Source: Micromonospora sp. BL4
Lineage (GTDB): Bacteria > Actinomycetota > Actinomycetes > Mycobacteriales > Micromonosporaceae
Length of the DNA: 64,000 nt
Assembly: GCF_003667505.1 (NCBI RefSeq)
Contig: NZ_RCVJ01000147.1
Location: 1 to 64,000 of the forward strand
Direction of reading: 5' to 3'
Position numbers and translations under genes: made by a program. The notes under the pieces are model-generated. The model was not told the DNA's origin and searched no databases. It worked only from the letters and a program-made list of their open reading frames with translations. This document shows positions 63,518-64,000 of this stretch, piece by piece; position 1 is the stretch's first letter; each line of letters begins with the position of its first letter.

Positions 63518-64000
63518 TCAGCCCACCCGCGCCGGGCGCCAGCGCGCCGCGGTCGCCGGCCGGGCCGCCACGGTCACTGCCGGCCGGACCGGCACCAGGA
63601 TCGGCCGCAACCGGGCCGCCGCCGCGTACGCCTCCGCGGCGAGCGTGCGAGCCGCCTCGGCGGCCAGTTCCGCATCCCGCCAGGTGGCCCGTTCGCGCTC
63701 GGCGGCGGCCCGGTGCTCGACCAACTTGCCGTCCCGCACAGCGCGGCTCAGCAGCACCTCCTGCTCGACCGGGTGCCGCCGGGGATCCCAGCCGTTGCGG
63801 TGTGCGAAGACGTCGGTGAGCTGGCGCATCGACAGGTCGCCGCGCCAGTGCGCCGCCATCGCCGCGCGGTGCAGGTAACGCTCCCGAGCGGCGTACTCGC
63901 TCGGGGACTGCGGCGTACGCGGTGTGGGCAGCGAACCGGCGCCGGCGAACCGACGGGCGGCCCGGTCCGCCTCCTCGTACGCGGCCCAGGCCCGCTCAGC
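63518..64000 (-). CDS. Hypothetical protein, N-terminus beyond the window edge
   Basis: The open frame continues from the right edge (AERAWAAYEEADRAARRFAG), through RERYLHRAAMAAHWRGDLSM and RQLTDVFAHRNGWDPRRHPV to a stop at 63518, 160 codons in view. An internal ATG at 63859 is not the start because coding continues upstream. Ala/Arg/Glu-rich and mostly helical; VEHRAAAERERATWRDAELA is likely coiled. No family recognised. Its 3' end lies about 197 bp upstream of the riboswitch dyad, on the same strand. Confidence 0.6.
   Translation of the reverse strand, partial: AERAWAAYEEADRAARRFAGAGSLPTPRTPQSPSEYAARERYLHRAAMAAHWRGDLSMRQLTDVFAHRNGWDPRRHPVEQEVLLSRAVRDGKLVEHRAAAERERATWRDAELAAEAARTLAAEAYAAAARLRPILVPVRPAVTVAARPATAARWRPARVG

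Overview
The window is very GC-rich DNA, with GTG and TTG starts, few U-tract terminators and many -10 boxes placed directly before start codons. Together with the gene set (actinobacterial GlgE pathway, LhgO, a c-di-AMP riboswitch ahead of a secreted peptidase-like gene) it points to an actinomycete, most likely a Micromonosporaceae member (Micromonospora-like). The host call is inferred from gene content and style, not from a database match.

Layout: (1) 1-5.4 kb is housekeeping: a cut-off dGTPase, Tex with a repetitive C-terminal tail, a phosphotransferase of the aminoglycoside/homoserine kinase-like fold, a small conserved protein and a DUF389 C-terminal fragment. (2) 5.5-22.7 kb is a Wzx/Wzy-type surface polysaccharide locus: WecA-like priming transferase, SDR enzymes, a CapD-like dehydratase, an L-amino-sugar cassette (2-epimerase, CapE-like, WbuB-like glycosyltransferase, RmlD-like), Wzy-like polymerase, a second glycosyltransferase, Wzx-like flippase and an asparagine-synthetase-like amidator. 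It looks AT-richer than its flanks and shows decay: a glycosyltransferase remnant, a NeuD-like acetyltransferase broken by five frame changes, and remnants of two insertion sequences, one of which has run into the 3' end of the polymerase gene. (3) 23.3-32.8 kb holds NAD kinase and a compact storage-glucan block: pgm, glgC, glgM, glgE, glgB, i.e. the whole route from glucose-6-phosphate to branched alpha-glucan via maltose-1-phosphate. (4) 32.9-41.3 kb is mixed: App1-type phosphatase, a GT-C-like membrane protein, YaaA, a TAXI binding lipoprotein beside a two-component system, and small proteins. (5) 41.5-61.1 kb is a second cell-envelope glycan locus of teichoic-acid type: two membrane-anchored TagF-like polyol-phosphate transferases, a TagG/TagH-type ABC exporter, a Bcs1-like CDP-ribitol synthase fusion, two DegT aminotransferases with partner dehydrogenase/SDR and left-handed beta-helix acetyltransferases, a GT4 glycosyltransferase, a DUF6541 membrane protein and a flippase-like LPG-synthase-TM protein, with LhgO and a TetR regulator embedded. 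(6) 61.1-64 kb carries an alpha/beta hydrolase and a secreted C39-like protein whose long leader contains a promoter, a c-di-AMP (ydaO/yuaA-type) riboswitch and a 26-codon upstream ORF.

Working together: region 2 should build a lipid-linked repeat unit containing an N-acetylated L-deoxyamino sugar (L-QuiNAc predicted), flip it and polymerise it. Region 3 supplies and polymerises alpha-glucan. Region 5 should make a ribitol- or glycerol-phosphate polymer decorated with 2,3-diamino or other amino sugars and export it by ABC transporter. The glucan block separates the two envelope-glycan loci.
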